Notes under the pieces: model-generated
Told to the model about the DNA's origin: nothing
The model's database searches: none
What the model saw: the letters and a program-made list of their open reading frames with translations, nothing else
Shown: one piece after another, positions 15,764 through 26,646 of the stretch
How the letters are laid out: every line of letters starts with the position of its first letter
Numbering within the stretch: position 1 is the first letter of the stretch
Position numbers and translations under genes: made by a program
Source: Solirubrobacter deserti
Lineage (GTDB): Bacteria; Actinomycetota; Thermoleophilia; Solirubrobacterales; Solirubrobacteraceae
Direction of reading: 5' to 3'
NCBI RefSeq assembly: GCF_003344625.1
Contig: NZ_QPKJ02000003.1
Location: 434,001 to 498,000, forward strand
DNA: 64,000 nucleotides

Positions 15764-16759
15764 TTGAAGGCGGACCTCGCCGCGGGCGAGGCGCTGAGGG
15801 AGCTCGGGCGCCACACGGGCGCGCAGTTCCCCAACCTGGCCGCCGCCCGCGCCAGGACGGCGGCCGAACTGGAGGGCCGCCGCGCGGCGGTGGCCGAGAT
15901 CGCGCTGCCGGCGGGCAGCGCGCTGTGCCTGATGGGCTCGTGGGGACGGCACGAGGTGGTCGAGGGCTCCGACGACGACTGGCTGCTGCTGGTCGAGGAC
16001 GAGACGGTCGGCCTGTCGCGGACGGCGGAGATCACGCGCGCGCTCGGGGTCGAGCCGGGCGTCGAGGGCGTGTTCGGCCGGGCCGCAAGCTGGCGGCACC
16101 TGATCGACCGGATCGGGCTCGACCGCGACGACAACAAGAACCTGACGCGCCGGATCCTGCTGCTGCTCGAGTCCCAGCCGCTGACGGGCGCGGACGTGTA
16201 TGACCGCGTGCGGCGGGAGTTGATCGGCGGCTACGTCAACGAGTGGGTGCGGGACCGGACCGTCCCGCGCTTCTTCCTCAACGACGTCGTCCGCTACTGG
16301 CGCACGATCTGCGTCGACTTCGCGGGCAAGGAGCGCGAGCGCGGCGGCTCGGGCTGGGGGCTGCGCAACGCCAAGCTGCGCAACTCGCGCAAGGTGCTGT
16401 TCGCTTCGGGCCTGCTGCCGCTGCTGCTGTGCGAGTCCTTCGGCCGGGCGGACATGGCCCGCTTCCTGTTCGAGCAGTTCAGCGCACCGGCGACCGATCG
16501 CCTCGCCTACGCCTTTCTCGTCGCGGGCGCGGCCGATTCGGGCGCCCGCGCACTGGGCGCCTACGACCACTTCCTGGAAATCATCGGCGACCCCGAGTGC
16601 CGCGCACACCTGAAGAGCCTGCGCCGCGAAGACGCCAAGCGCTCGTCCACGTTCATGGACGCACGCCGCGCCGGCGAGCAGCTGCAGGACGCGCTGCTCG
16701 GCCTGCTGTTCGAGACGCCGCGCTTCCGGCAGGTCGCCCGCGCCTACAGCGTGTTCTAG
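15764..16759 (+). CDS. Predicted nucleotidyltransferase-domain protein
   Basis: 331 aa, starting with TTG in overlap with the previous stop (TGAGTTG). The polymerase-beta-type nucleotidyltransferase motif is clear near residue 50: LMGSWGRHEVVEGSDDDWLLL, that is G-S-x(10-12)-S-D-D-D with the metal-binding acids. The remainder is helical and includes VRYWRTICVDFAGKE and RNSRKVLFASGLLPLLLCES. Proteins of this type modify unknown targets; related domains occur in toxin-antitoxin and signalling proteins, but no HEPN partner is evident. Coupled to the TIM-barrel gene, whose product may act in the same unknown process. Confidence 0.75.
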   Translation: MKADLAAGEALRELGRHTGAQFPNLAAARARTAAELEGRRAAVAEIALPAGSALCLMGSWGRHEVVEGSDDDWLLLVEDETVGLSRTAEITRALGVEPGVEGVFGRAASWRHLIDRIGLDRDDNKNLTRRILLLLESQPLTGADVYDRVRRELIGGYVNEWVRDRTVPRFFLNDVVRYWRTICVDFAGKERERGGSGWGLRNAKLRNSRKVLFASGLLPLLLCESFGRADMARFLFEQFSAPATDRLAYAFLVAGAADSGARALGAYDHFLEIIGDPECRAHLKSLRREDAKRSSTFMDARRAGEQLQDALLGLLFETPRFRQVARAYSVF

Positions 16760-16944
16760 GCGCACAACGCGGTCAGCGCAGCGCGAGCTGCGCGCCCACG
16801 CCGTCGCCGGCGAGCGCGGGCCGGGGCCGCACGTGTCGGCGAGGAAGCCGGCGAGCACGTCCCGGCCTCGCGGTGCGCGATCCGCGGCGTCGGGATGGTG
16901 GTACAGCCGCAGCTTCACCGCGGCGACAGTTAACCTCGCCGGGC
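16760..16944. other. Intergenic stretch with a possible gene remnant
   Basis: 185 bases with no convincing gene. On the minus strand a frame from GTG 16918 begins KLRLYHHPD, which resembles the N-terminus of some alpha/beta hydrolases of related organisms, then loses the resemblance within 15 residues. This could be a remnant of a decayed gene or chance. The right end must hold the promoter of the molybdenum hydroxylase operon; AGTTAACC at 16928-16935 is the only AT-rich patch. Confidence 0.3.
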
Positions 16945-18939
16945 GTGGGAGTCGCCAGCACCCTTCGTCGCGAGGACGCGCGCCTGCTCGCCGGGCGGGG
17001 TCAGTTCCTCGACGACGTGCCGCTGCCGGGCGCGCTGCACATGGCGTTCGTGCGCTCGCCGCACGCCCACGCCCGCTTGAACCTGAAGGGGTCAGGCGCC
17101 TTCATCTTCACCGCGGCCGATGTCGCCGGGCACGTCGCGCCGGCGCAGATCGTGCCGCCGCCCGGGCTCACGGTGGAGCCGGTGCCGCACCCGGTGCTCG
17201 CGGACGGCGTGGTGCGGTACGTCGGGCAGCCGGTCGCGGCGGTCGTGGCCGAGAGCCGCGCGGCCGCGGAGGATCTGGCCGAGTCGGTCGAGGTGGAGTA
17301 CGAGCCGCTGCCGGCGGTGGTCGACCCGCGCGCCGGCGACACCATGGCGCGCTGGGAGAAGCGCGAGGGGGACGTCGCGGGTGCGTTCGCGCGGGCGGCG
17401 CACGTGGTCCGGACCGAGCGGGTGATCCCGCGGCTGGCGGCCGTGCCGATGGAGCCGCGCGGGGCGCTCGCGGTCGAGGAGGACGGACGGCTCACGGTGT
17501 GGTCGTCCTCGCAGAGCGCGCACCGGCCGCGCGCGCAGCTCGCGCAGAGCCTGGGGCGCGACGAGGCGTCGATCCGCGTGATCGTCCCGGATGTCGGCGG
17601 TGCGTTCGGCTCGAAGGGGACGCTGCCGGTGGAGACGCCGCTGGTGGCGTTCGCGGCGTCCCGACTCGGGCGGCCGGTGCGCTGGACCGAGGATCGCTAC
17701 GAGAACTTCCTGTCGGCGCCGCAGGGACGCGGGGTCCGTGGCTGGGTGGAGCTCGGTTTCGACGACGAAGGTCGCATCCTGGCGCTGCGCGGCCGCGTGC
17801 TCGCGGACCTCGGGGCCTACCTGCTGCCGAGCACGCCGATGCCGCCGCACACGACGGCGATGCTGCTCGCCGGGGGCTACGACATCCCGGCCGTCGAGGT
17901 GATCGTCACCGGCGCGCGCACCCACAAGGTCCCGACCGCGCCCTACCGCGGCGCCGGCCGCCCCGAGGCCAGCTACCTGATCGAGACCGCGCTGGACGAG
18001 GCCGCCCGCCGGCTCGGGCTGGACCCGCTGGCGCTGCGGCGGAGGAACCTCGTGCGGTCGTTCCCGCACCGGACCGCGCTCGGGTGGACGTACGACTCGG
18101 GCGCCTTCGAGGCGTGCCTGGACCGCGCGGTCGACTTGATCGGCGACGTTGAGCCGCAGGAACCGGGCGTGCTCGTCGGCGTCGGCTTCGCGCTCGCGGT
18201 CGAGCGCTCCGGCGGGCTGCACGAGCACGCGTCCGTGACCCGGGAGGGCGACGAGGTCGTCGTGCGCGCCGGCTCGGTGCCGTCCGGCCAAGGCCACGAG
18301 ACGCTGTTCGCGCAGCTCGCGGCGGAGCGGCTCGGCGTCGATCCGGCCATGGTGCGCGTGATCACCGGCGACAGCGACGCGCTCGCGCAGGGCGTGGGCT
18401 CGTTCGCCAGCCGCACGGCGACGATGGGCGGCAACGCCGTGGTGGCCGCGGCTGACGACCTGCTGGCCGGTGGGCCGGGCGTCGCGCGCTTCGAGTCCGA
18501 CCAGGTCTTCACCTCCGGCGCGTACGCGGCGGTCGTCGAGGTCGTGCGCGCGACGGGGGAGGTGCGGCTGCGACGGCTGGTCGCCGTCGACGACGCCGGC
18601 CGCATCCTGCACCCGCGGCTCGCCGAAGGGCAGGTGATCGGCGGCGCGGTCCAGGGCCTCGGCGCGATGCTGAGCGAGGAGGTCGTGCACGACGCGTCCG
18701 GGCAACCGGTCAGCGCCTCCCTGCTCGACTACGCGCTGCCCACCGCGGCCGAGATCCCGGAGTTCGCGACGGCGTTCGTCGAGTCCCCGTCGCCGCTGAA
18801 CCCGCTCGGCGTCAAGGGCATCGGTGAGAGCGGCACGATCGGCGCTCCGCCCGCGATCGCCAACGCACTCGCCGCCGCGATCGGCCGCCACCTCGACCCG
18901 CCCTACACGGCCCAGCGCGTGTGGGAGGCGTTGCGATGA
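16945..18939 (+). CDS. Molybdenum hydroxylase large subunit (CoxL/XdhB-like), compact
   Basis: 664 aa Mo-molybdopterin cytosine dinucleotide subunit of the xanthine dehydrogenase/CO dehydrogenase family. Start GTG 16945. Present: LLAGRGQFLDDVPLPGALH, VGQPVAAVVAES, VPDVGGAFGSKG, APYRGAGRPEA (the active-site loop is RGAGRPEA, not the AYRCSFR loop of true CO dehydrogenase), GSVPSGQGHETL, and the catalytic Glu in GVKGIGESGTIG. The protein is about 100 residues shorter than the usual 760-790: between TATMGGNAVVAAADDLL and AYAAVVEVVRATGEVRL about 80 residues typical of the family are missing. It probably oxidises an aldehyde, purine or aromatic N-heterocycle rather than CO. Confidence 0.88.
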   Translation: MGVASTLRREDARLLAGRGQFLDDVPLPGALHMAFVRSPHAHARLNLKGSGAFIFTAADVAGHVAPAQIVPPPGLTVEPVPHPVLADGVVRYVGQPVAAVVAESRAAAEDLAESVEVEYEPLPAVVDPRAGDTMARWEKREGDVAGAFARAAHVVRTERVIPRLAAVPMEPRGALAVEEDGRLTVWSSSQSAHRPRAQLAQSLGRDEASIRVIVPDVGGAFGSKGTLPVETPLVAFAASRLGRPVRWTEDRYENFLSAPQGRGVRGWVELGFDDEGRILALRGRVLADLGAYLLPSTPMPPHTTAMLLAGGYDIPAVEVIVTGARTHKVPTAPYRGAGRPEASYLIETALDEAARRLGLDPLALRRRNLVRSFPHRTALGWTYDSGAFEACLDRAVDLIGDVEPQEPGVLVGVGFALAVERSGGLHEHASVTREGDEVVVRAGSVPSGQGHETLFAQLAAERLGVDPAMVRVITGDSDALAQGVGSFASRTATMGGNAVVAAADDLLAGGPGVARFESDQVFTSGAYAAVVEVVRATGEVRLRRLVAVDDAGRILHPRLAEGQVIGGAVQGLGAMLSEEVVHDASGQPVSASLLDYALPTAAEIPEFATAFVESPSPLNPLGVKGIGESGTIGAPPAIANALAAAIGRHLDPPYTAQRVWEALR

Positions 18940-19250
18940 AGTGGGACGACCTCCTCGCCCAGCGGCAATGGCGCGACGACGACGGCAACCTCAATCGGCT
19001 CGAAGAGGTGGACGACGACGACGGCTTCGCCGTCTACCGCCGCAACGGCACCAGCCATGACGTCCGGCGCCCGCGCGCCGTCGACCCGCGCGGCTTCGAG
19101 CCGCGGTCCGAGTTCGCGGTCGAGCTCCGCGCCTTCGACGCCGAGGTCGTCGAGGACGAGGCGCCCGCCGCGCCCAGCCGCGCCCGGCTCGTGGCGGCCG
19201 GCGTCGCGGCGGCCGGCCTGGCGTGGCTGGCGACGCGGAGGCGCGGGTGA
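18936..19250 (+). CDS. Unknown 104-aa protein inside the molybdenum hydroxylase operon
   Basis: ATG in an ATGA overlap with the large-subunit stop, and its own stop overlaps the FAD-subunit GTG (GTGA), so it is certainly part of the operon. Very acidic and hydrophilic for 75 residues (WRDDDGNLNRLEEVDDDDG, with the RRNG and RGFEPRSEF blocks), then ARLVAAGVAAAGLAWLATRRRG, a short hydrophobic tail ending in positive charges that could be a C-terminal membrane anchor. No family recognised. It could anchor or chaperone the hydroxylase. The usual accessory genes (CoxD, CoxF, XdhC) do not resemble it. Confidence 0.7.
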   Translation: MKWDDLLAQRQWRDDDGNLNRLEEVDDDDGFAVYRRNGTSHDVRRPRAVDPRGFEPRSEFAVELRAFDAEVVEDEAPAAPSRARLVAAGVAAAGLAWLATRRRG

Positions 19251-20029
19251 AGCCGGCGCCGTTCGAGTACGTCGCCGTGGACTCGTGGGACGCGGCGCTG
19301 GAGGCGCTCACCGACGGCGCTCGCGTGCTCGCGGGCGGCCAGAGCCTCGTACCGCTGCTCAACCTGCGGCTCGTGCGGCCCGCCCGGCTCGTGGACGTCA
19401 CCCCGATCGTCGGCCTGATCCGCCGCACGGACGGCGTGCTGCGCATCGACGCGACGGTGCGTCAGGCAACGCTCGAACGCTCGCGGATCGTCGCCGCTCA
19501 CTGGCCGTTGCTGGCCCAGGCCGTGCGCCACGTCGGCCACCCGGCGACCCGCTCGCGCGGAACGGTCGGCGGCTCCGTCGCGCACGCCGACCCGCGCGCC
19601 GAGCTCGTCTGCGCGCTCACCGCGCTGGACGCCCGCTACGAGACCATGGCCCGCACGCTCGTGGAGCGGACGGTGCGGGACACCGTCTCCGCGACTCGGA
19701 CCGGCCCGCCCACCCTCGGCCCGGGCGAGCTCCTCACCGGCATCGTGATCCCGCCACTCCCACCGGGAGCCAAGACCGCGTTCGCCGAGCACGCCCGCAC
19801 GCACGGCTCGTTCGCCGAAGCGGCGGCGGCCGTCGTGCTGGCCGAGGAACACGCGGCGATCGCGATCCTCGGCGCGGGCCGCGCCACGGCCGCCGAACGC
19901 GCGCTGCTGGACGGCGCGAGCGCCGCCGAGGCCGCCGCGCTGGCGGCCGACCTCGTCGACGGCGACCACCCGCGTGCCCTCGTGACCGAGCTCACCCGCC
20001 GCGCCCTCGTCGAGGCGGGCCGCGCATGA
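19247..20029 (+). CDS. Molybdenum hydroxylase FAD subunit (CoxM-like)
   Basis: 260 aa FAD-binding subunit transferring electrons from the Fe-S subunit. Both PCMH-fold FAD motifs are present: VLAGGQSLVPLLNLRLVRP near residue 35 and SRGTVGGSVAHADPRAEL near 110. The C-terminal CODH-type domain is short and irregular after ELLTGIVIPPLPPGAKTAF, and the family is normally about 285 residues, so this copy is compact like its partner. GTG 19247 overlaps the previous stop; an upstream GTG at 19223 would put it well inside the 104-aa gene. Its stop overlaps the next ATG (ATGA). Confidence 0.9.
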   Translation: MKPAPFEYVAVDSWDAALEALTDGARVLAGGQSLVPLLNLRLVRPARLVDVTPIVGLIRRTDGVLRIDATVRQATLERSRIVAAHWPLLAQAVRHVGHPATRSRGTVGGSVAHADPRAELVCALTALDARYETMARTLVERTVRDTVSATRTGPPTLGPGELLTGIVIPPLPPGAKTAFAEHARTHGSFAEAAAAVVLAEEHAAIAILGAGRATAAERALLDGASAAEAAALAADLVDGDHPRALVTELTRRALVEAGRA

Positions 20030-20604
20030 GCGGCTTCGGCGACCCGCCGCCCGACCTCGACCGCCCGGGCTTCGGCACGGCGCCCGCGCCCGCGCCCGCC
20101 CCGGACTCGCCGCCCGCGCCCGCCCCCGGCGACGCTCTGGCCCCCCACGCGGCCTCGCCGGCCCGCCCTGCGCGCATCTCCGTACGCGTCAACGGCCGGC
20201 TCCACGAGGCCGAGGTCGAGCCGCGCACGCTCCTGTCGGACTTCCTGCGCCACGAGCTCGGGCTCACCGGGACCAAGGTCGGGTGCGAGCACGGGGCGTG
20301 CGGCGCGTGCACGGTCCAGCTCGACGGTGAGCCCGTGCGGGCGTGCCTGACGTTCGCGATCCAGGTCGACCAGGCGCACATCACGACGATCGAGGGCCTG
20401 GAGGCGACCGAGCTCAAACTCGCCTTCCACCAGCATCACGCGCTGCAGTGCGGGTTCTGCACGGCGGGCTTCCTGCTCACCCTCGACGCGTACCTCGCCG
20501 AGCACCCGGAGCCCACCGAGGACGAGCTCAAAGTCGCGCTGGCGGGCAACCTGTGCCGCTGCACGGGCTACGCGCCGATCATCCAGGCGGTGCTGAACCG
20601 ATGA
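20026..20604 (+). CDS. Molybdenum hydroxylase 2Fe-2S subunit (CoxS-like)
   Basis: 192 aa. Two [2Fe-2S] clusters: the plant-ferredoxin type with CEHGACGACTV plus ACL, and the helical type with CGFCTAG plus CRCTGY. The core (residues 48-192) is standard. Residues 1-47 are an unusual Pro/Ala-rich extension (GTAPAPAPAPDSPPAPAPG) not normally present in CoxS, perhaps a flexible linker or a docking tail for the 104-aa partner. It is the last redox subunit of the operon. The gene order L-small-M-S is non-standard compared with coxMSL. Its stop overlaps the MATE start. Confidence 0.92.
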   Translation: MSGFGDPPPDLDRPGFGTAPAPAPAPDSPPAPAPGDALAPHAASPARPARISVRVNGRLHEAEVEPRTLLSDFLRHELGLTGTKVGCEHGACGACTVQLDGEPVRACLTFAIQVDQAHITTIEGLEATELKLAFHQHHALQCGFCTAGFLLTLDAYLAEHPEPTEDELKVALAGNLCRCTGYAPIIQAVLNR

Positions 20605-21899
20605 AGCTGCGGTCCAAGTACGACCGTGAGATCCTCCTGCTCGGCCTGCCCGCGCTCGGCGCGCTCGCGTCCGAGCCGCTGTACGTCCTCGTGGACACGG
20701 CGATCGTCGGGCATCTCGGCACGACGCAGCTCGCCTCGCTCGCGATCGCGGCCACGGTCCTGAGCACGGCGTTCACGATCTTCAACTTCCTCACCTACGG
20801 CACGACCGCGCAGGTCGCCCGCCTGCACGGCGCCGGACGCAACGCCGCCGCCGCCGGGCTCGGATCGCAGGCGCTGTGGCTCGCCCTCGCGATCGGGCTC
20901 GTCCTGTTCGCGGTCCTCGAGCTCACAGCGCCTGCCGTGGTGAGCCTCATGGGCGGGGAGGGCGAGGTCAAGGACGGGGCGGTGACCTACCTGCGGATCG
21001 CCGCGCTCGGCGCGCCGCTGTTCATGCTGGCCTCGGCGGCGCAGGGCTTCCTGCGCGGGATGGGCGATCTCAAGACGCCGCTGTACATCCTGGTCGCCGC
21101 CCACGCGACCAACGTCGTGCTCGAGCTGCTGTTCGTGTACGGGTTCGGGTGGGGCCTCGCGGGCTCGGCGTGGGGCACGGTGATCGCCCAGTTCGGGATG
21201 GCCGCGGGGTTCTTCGTGGTCCAGTACCGGGCAGGGCTGGAGCGTCCGCACCCGGACAAGATGCGGCCGCTGATGCGGATCGGGTCCGAGATCGCGGTGC
21301 GGACGACCGCGCTGACGGGCTCGTTCCTGGTCGGCAGCGCGGTGCTTGCGCGGATCGGGGCGGCGTCGCTGGGCGCGCATCAGATCGCGTTCCAGCTGTG
21401 GGTGTTCCTCGCGCTCGTGCTCGACGCGGTCGCGATCGCCGGCCAGGTGATGGTCGGCCGGATGCTCGGCGCCTCCGACCCGGACGGGGCACGAGCGGCC
21501 GCCACGCGCATGATCGGGTGGTCGGTGCTGATCGGCGGGTGCTTCGGCCTGATCCTGCTCGGGCTCGGCGGCACGGTCCCGGGCCTGTTCACCGACGACC
21601 CGGCGGTGATCGACCAGGCCGAGCAGATCTGGTGGATCTTCGCCCTCACGATGCCGTTCAACGGCGCGGTGTTCGCGCTCGACGGCATCCTGATCGGCGC
21701 CGGCGACACGCGCTTCCTGATGTGGGGGATGCTGGCGGCGGCCGCCGTCTACATCCCGATCGTGCTGCTCACGCTGCACAACGACTGGGGCATCGTCGGC
21801 GTCTGGTGGGGACTGGCCGCGTTGATCGCCGTTCGTCTAGTTACGTGCGGCGGAAGGTTCCTCGGGTCACATTGGGCGTTGACAGGCGCGCCCGCTTGA
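20601..21899 (+). CDS. MATE-family efflux transporter
   Basis: 432 aa, 12 hydrophobic segments in two halves. Begins LLLGLPALGALASEPLYVLVDTAIVGHLGT, the MATE N-terminal signature of the DinF branch, and has the second-half counterpart MPFNGAVFALDGILIGAGDTRFLMW. Na+- or H+-coupled export of organic cations or metabolites. ATG overlaps the CoxS stop (ATGA), so it is co-translated with the molybdenum hydroxylase; exporting the oxidised product is a reasonable hypothesis but not shown by the sequence. Confidence 0.93.
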   Translation: MKLRSKYDREILLLGLPALGALASEPLYVLVDTAIVGHLGTTQLASLAIAATVLSTAFTIFNFLTYGTTAQVARLHGAGRNAAAAGLGSQALWLALAIGLVLFAVLELTAPAVVSLMGGEGEVKDGAVTYLRIAALGAPLFMLASAAQGFLRGMGDLKTPLYILVAAHATNVVLELLFVYGFGWGLAGSAWGTVIAQFGMAAGFFVVQYRAGLERPHPDKMRPLMRIGSEIAVRTTALTGSFLVGSAVLARIGAASLGAHQIAFQLWVFLALVLDAVAIAGQVMVGRMLGASDPDGARAAATRMIGWSVLIGGCFGLILLGLGGTVPGLFTDDPAVIDQAEQIWWIFALTMPFNGAVFALDGILIGAGDTRFLMWGMLAAAAVYIPIVLLTLHNDWGIVGVWWGLAALIAVRLVTCGGRFLGSHWALTGAPA

Positions 21900-21906
21900 C
21901 TACCCT
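21879..21906 (+). promoter_or_regulatory. Promoter of the small membrane protein gene
   Basis: Perfect -35 TTGACA (21879-21884), 16-base spacer, -10 TACCCT (21901-21906), then 10 bases to ATG 21917. It overlaps the end of the MATE gene, so the small gene has its own short-leader transcript. Confidence 0.7.
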
Positions 21907-21916
21907 GTCGGCGCCC

Positions 21917-22300
21917 ATGACGCGAAGCATCGCCCTCATCTCAACTGCGCTCGTCCTCGCCTTCGCCGCACCGGCGGGAGCCCAATCGGGCGCCTTCGGG
22001 CCGCTGCCGGCGGCCGAGCCGACGGCGACGCCCACGCCGACCCCGATCGCCTCCGACAACGGCGAGACGAGCCTCGCGCTGATCGCCATCATCGGCGGCG
22101 CGCTGATCGTCGGCTTCGGGATCATGGGCTTCTTCATCATGCGCGACGCCCGCAGCGCGGCGCCGAAGGTCGTGGCCGCCGGCCCGGCGCTCGACGAGCC
22201 CGCCACCGGCGCCCGCAAGCCGCACACCGCGGCCGCCAAGAAGAAGATGCGCGCGAAGACCAAGGCGCAGAAGCAGGCCCGCAAGGCCCACCGGCGCTAG
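21917..22300 (+). CDS. Small single-pass membrane protein with basic tail
   Basis: 127 aa. Signal peptide 1-22 (TRSIALISTALVLAFAAPAGA), a short Pro/Thr linker (PTATPTPTPIA), one transmembrane helix (LALIAIIGGALIVGFGIMGFF, about 51-71), and a C-terminal cytoplasmic tail ending in a Lys/Arg/Ala-rich stretch (KKKMRAKTKAQKQARKAHRR). Type I membrane topology. The tail could bind nucleic acid, polyphosphate or acidic lipid; polyphosphate is tempting because PPK2 is convergent next door, but this is speculation. No family recognised. Confidence 0.7.
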   Translation: MTRSIALISTALVLAFAAPAGAQSGAFGPLPAAEPTATPTPTPIASDNGETSLALIAIIGGALIVGFGIMGFFIMRDARSAAPKVVAAGPALDEPATGARKPHTAAAKKKMRAKTKAQKQARKAHRR

Positions 22301-23025
22301 GCGAGCCGCGCCTCCACCGCCGCGATCACCGTCTTGAGGACGGCGACGCGCGCGTAGCGCTTCGAGTCGGCGGGGATCAGCGACCACGGCGCCCACTCGC
22401 TGGACGTCCGCGAGACCATCTCCTCGACCGCGGCCTCGTACTCGGCGCGTTTGCCGCGATTGCGCCAGTCCTCGTCGGTCAGCTTCCAGGCCTTCAGCGG
22501 GTCCTGCTCGCGCGCCTTGAAGCGCTTGAGCTGCTCGGCGTCGGAGATGTGCAGGAAGACCTTGACGAGAATCATCCCGTCGTCGCACAGCGCGCGCTCG
22601 AAGTCGTTGATCTCGCGATAGGCCCGCTGCCACTCGTCCTGGCGGGCGAAGCCCTCGACGCGCTCCACCAGCACCCGCCCGTACCAGGAGCGGTCGAGCA
22701 CGGCCATCCCACCTCGGCCCGGCAACGCGTCGCTGAAGCGCAGCAGATACTGGTGGCGCTTCTCGTCGGGCGTCGGCGCGGCGTACTGCTTCACGCGCAC
22801 ATGCCGCGGGTCCAGGTGGTCGACGAGCCGCTTGATCGCGCCGCCCTTGCCGGACGCGTCCCAGCCCTCGAACAGGACGCAGAGGGGCGGACCCACCGAG
22901 TCGGCGGTCTGGCCGCCCAGCTGGAGCCGCAGGGTCAACAGCCGCTCCTGGGCGGCCTCGAGCTGCTCGGCTTCTTCGGCCTTCGACAGCGTCAGCGACA
23001 GATCCAGGTCCGACAGGGCACTCAT
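22297..23025 (-). CDS. ppk2: Polyphosphate kinase 2 family protein
   Basis: 242 aa PPK2 single-domain enzyme, transferring phosphate between polyphosphate and nucleotides. Walker A EGWDASGKGGAIKRL (54-66), the lid region RHQYLLRFSDALPGRGGMAVLDRSWYGR split around Walker B (AVLDRSWYGRVLVERVEG), and WAPWSLIPADSKRYARVAV near the end. The spacing fits class I/III PPK2 (NDP or AMP/NDP kinase) rather than the two-domain class II. ATG 23025 overlaps the upstream stop (ATGA). A longer frame upstream is open but runs antisense to nothing useful and lacks homology. Its 3' end overlaps the preceding gene's end by 4 bases. Confidence 0.92.
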   Translation of the reverse strand: MSALSDLDLSLTLSKAEEAEQLEAAQERLLTLRLQLGGQTADSVGPPLCVLFEGWDASGKGGAIKRLVDHLDPRHVRVKQYAAPTPDEKRHQYLLRFSDALPGRGGMAVLDRSWYGRVLVERVEGFARQDEWQRAYREINDFERALCDDGMILVKVFLHISDAEQLKRFKAREQDPLKAWKLTDEDWRNRGKRAEYEAAVEEMVSRTSSEWAPWSLIPADSKRYARVAVLKTVIAAVEARLA

Positions 23026-23468
23026 CCAGGCCTCACCACCAATCCGGGCTCGATTCGCAACACGTCGGGCAAGTCGTCGATCGGCCGCTGGAACCCCTCG
23101 AAGCGCGCCAGCCCGCGGTAGTCGAAGAAGCGCACGACCTCCCCGCGGCGCACGAAGATCAACAGGTCCCGGTCGACGGTGTCGATCCCGGTCCACTCCT
23201 GCCCGAGCCGGCGCGAGATCTCCTCGCGCGGCGTGTCGGGGAGCACGAGCAGGCCGCGGTCCCACGGGAAGTTCGCGAACGACCGCAGCGACAGCTCGCC
23301 GCCGCCCTCCTGCGAGAGCCGCGCGACCTCCAGCGTGAACTGCTCGGCCAGCAGGTTGTCGGACTGGAAGTTGTCCTCGTCGCGCGTGAAGTACACCAGC
23401 CCGGCGAGCAGCGCCAGGAACAGCAGCAGCCCGCCACCGACCAGCGCGATCCCTCGTCCCATCGTCAC
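23022..23468 (-). CDS. Membrane-anchored protein of unknown function
   Basis: 148 aa. One N-terminal membrane helix (IALVGGGLLLFLALLAGLVYF, residues 6-26) followed by an extracytoplasmic domain with alternating hydrophobic strands (LEVARLSQ, LLVLPDTPREEISRRLG, DLLIFVRRGEVVRFFDYRGLARFEG). No family recognised. GTG 23468 lies 7 bases from TAGGTT, suggesting a leaderless start; ATG 23462 is the alternative. First gene of a two-gene operon with ppk2, divergent from ileS. Confidence 0.75.
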   Translation of the reverse strand: MTMGRGIALVGGGLLLFLALLAGLVYFTRDEDNFQSDNLLAEQFTLEVARLSQEGGGELSLRSFANFPWDRGLLVLPDTPREEISRRLGQEWTGIDTVDRDLLIFVRRGEVVRFFDYRGLARFEGFQRPIDDLPDVLRIEPGLVVRPG

Positions 23469-23475
23469 GGGTTCG

Positions 23476-23481
23476 AACCTA
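23476..23481 (-). promoter_or_regulatory. -10 element (TAGGTT) of the membrane protein-ppk2 operon
   Basis: Minus-strand TAGGTT, 7 bases upstream of GTG 23468; leaderless geometry. It lies back to back with the ileS promoter. Confidence 0.45.
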
Positions 23482-23491
23482 CCGCGCGGCC

Positions 23492-23497
23492 TAGACT
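23492..23497 (+). promoter_or_regulatory. -10 element of ileS (TAGACT)
   Basis: TAGACT ending 9 bases before GTG 23507. No T-box, Shine-Dalgarno or other leader can fit in this space, so ileS appears constitutive and leaderless. Confidence 0.5.
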
Positions 23498-23506
23498 CTC
23501 ACACCA

Positions 23507-26596
<3,090 letters not shown>

Positions 26597-26634
26597 CGGA
26601 CGAATATTTAGGTTCTCCTGCGCGGGTGGGCCGC

Positions 26635-26640
26635 AATACT
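26635..26640 (+). promoter_or_regulatory. -10 element (AATACT) of the first Ig-like gene
   Basis: AATACT ending 6 bases before ATG 26647; leaderless geometry. TTCTCC about 17 bases upstream could be a weak -35. Confidence 0.35.
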
Positions 26641-26646
26641 GGCCAC

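Noticed and set aside
16760-16918. Truncated alpha/beta hydrolase pseudogene
   Set aside because: Only the first ten residues look familiar, too little to call a gene.
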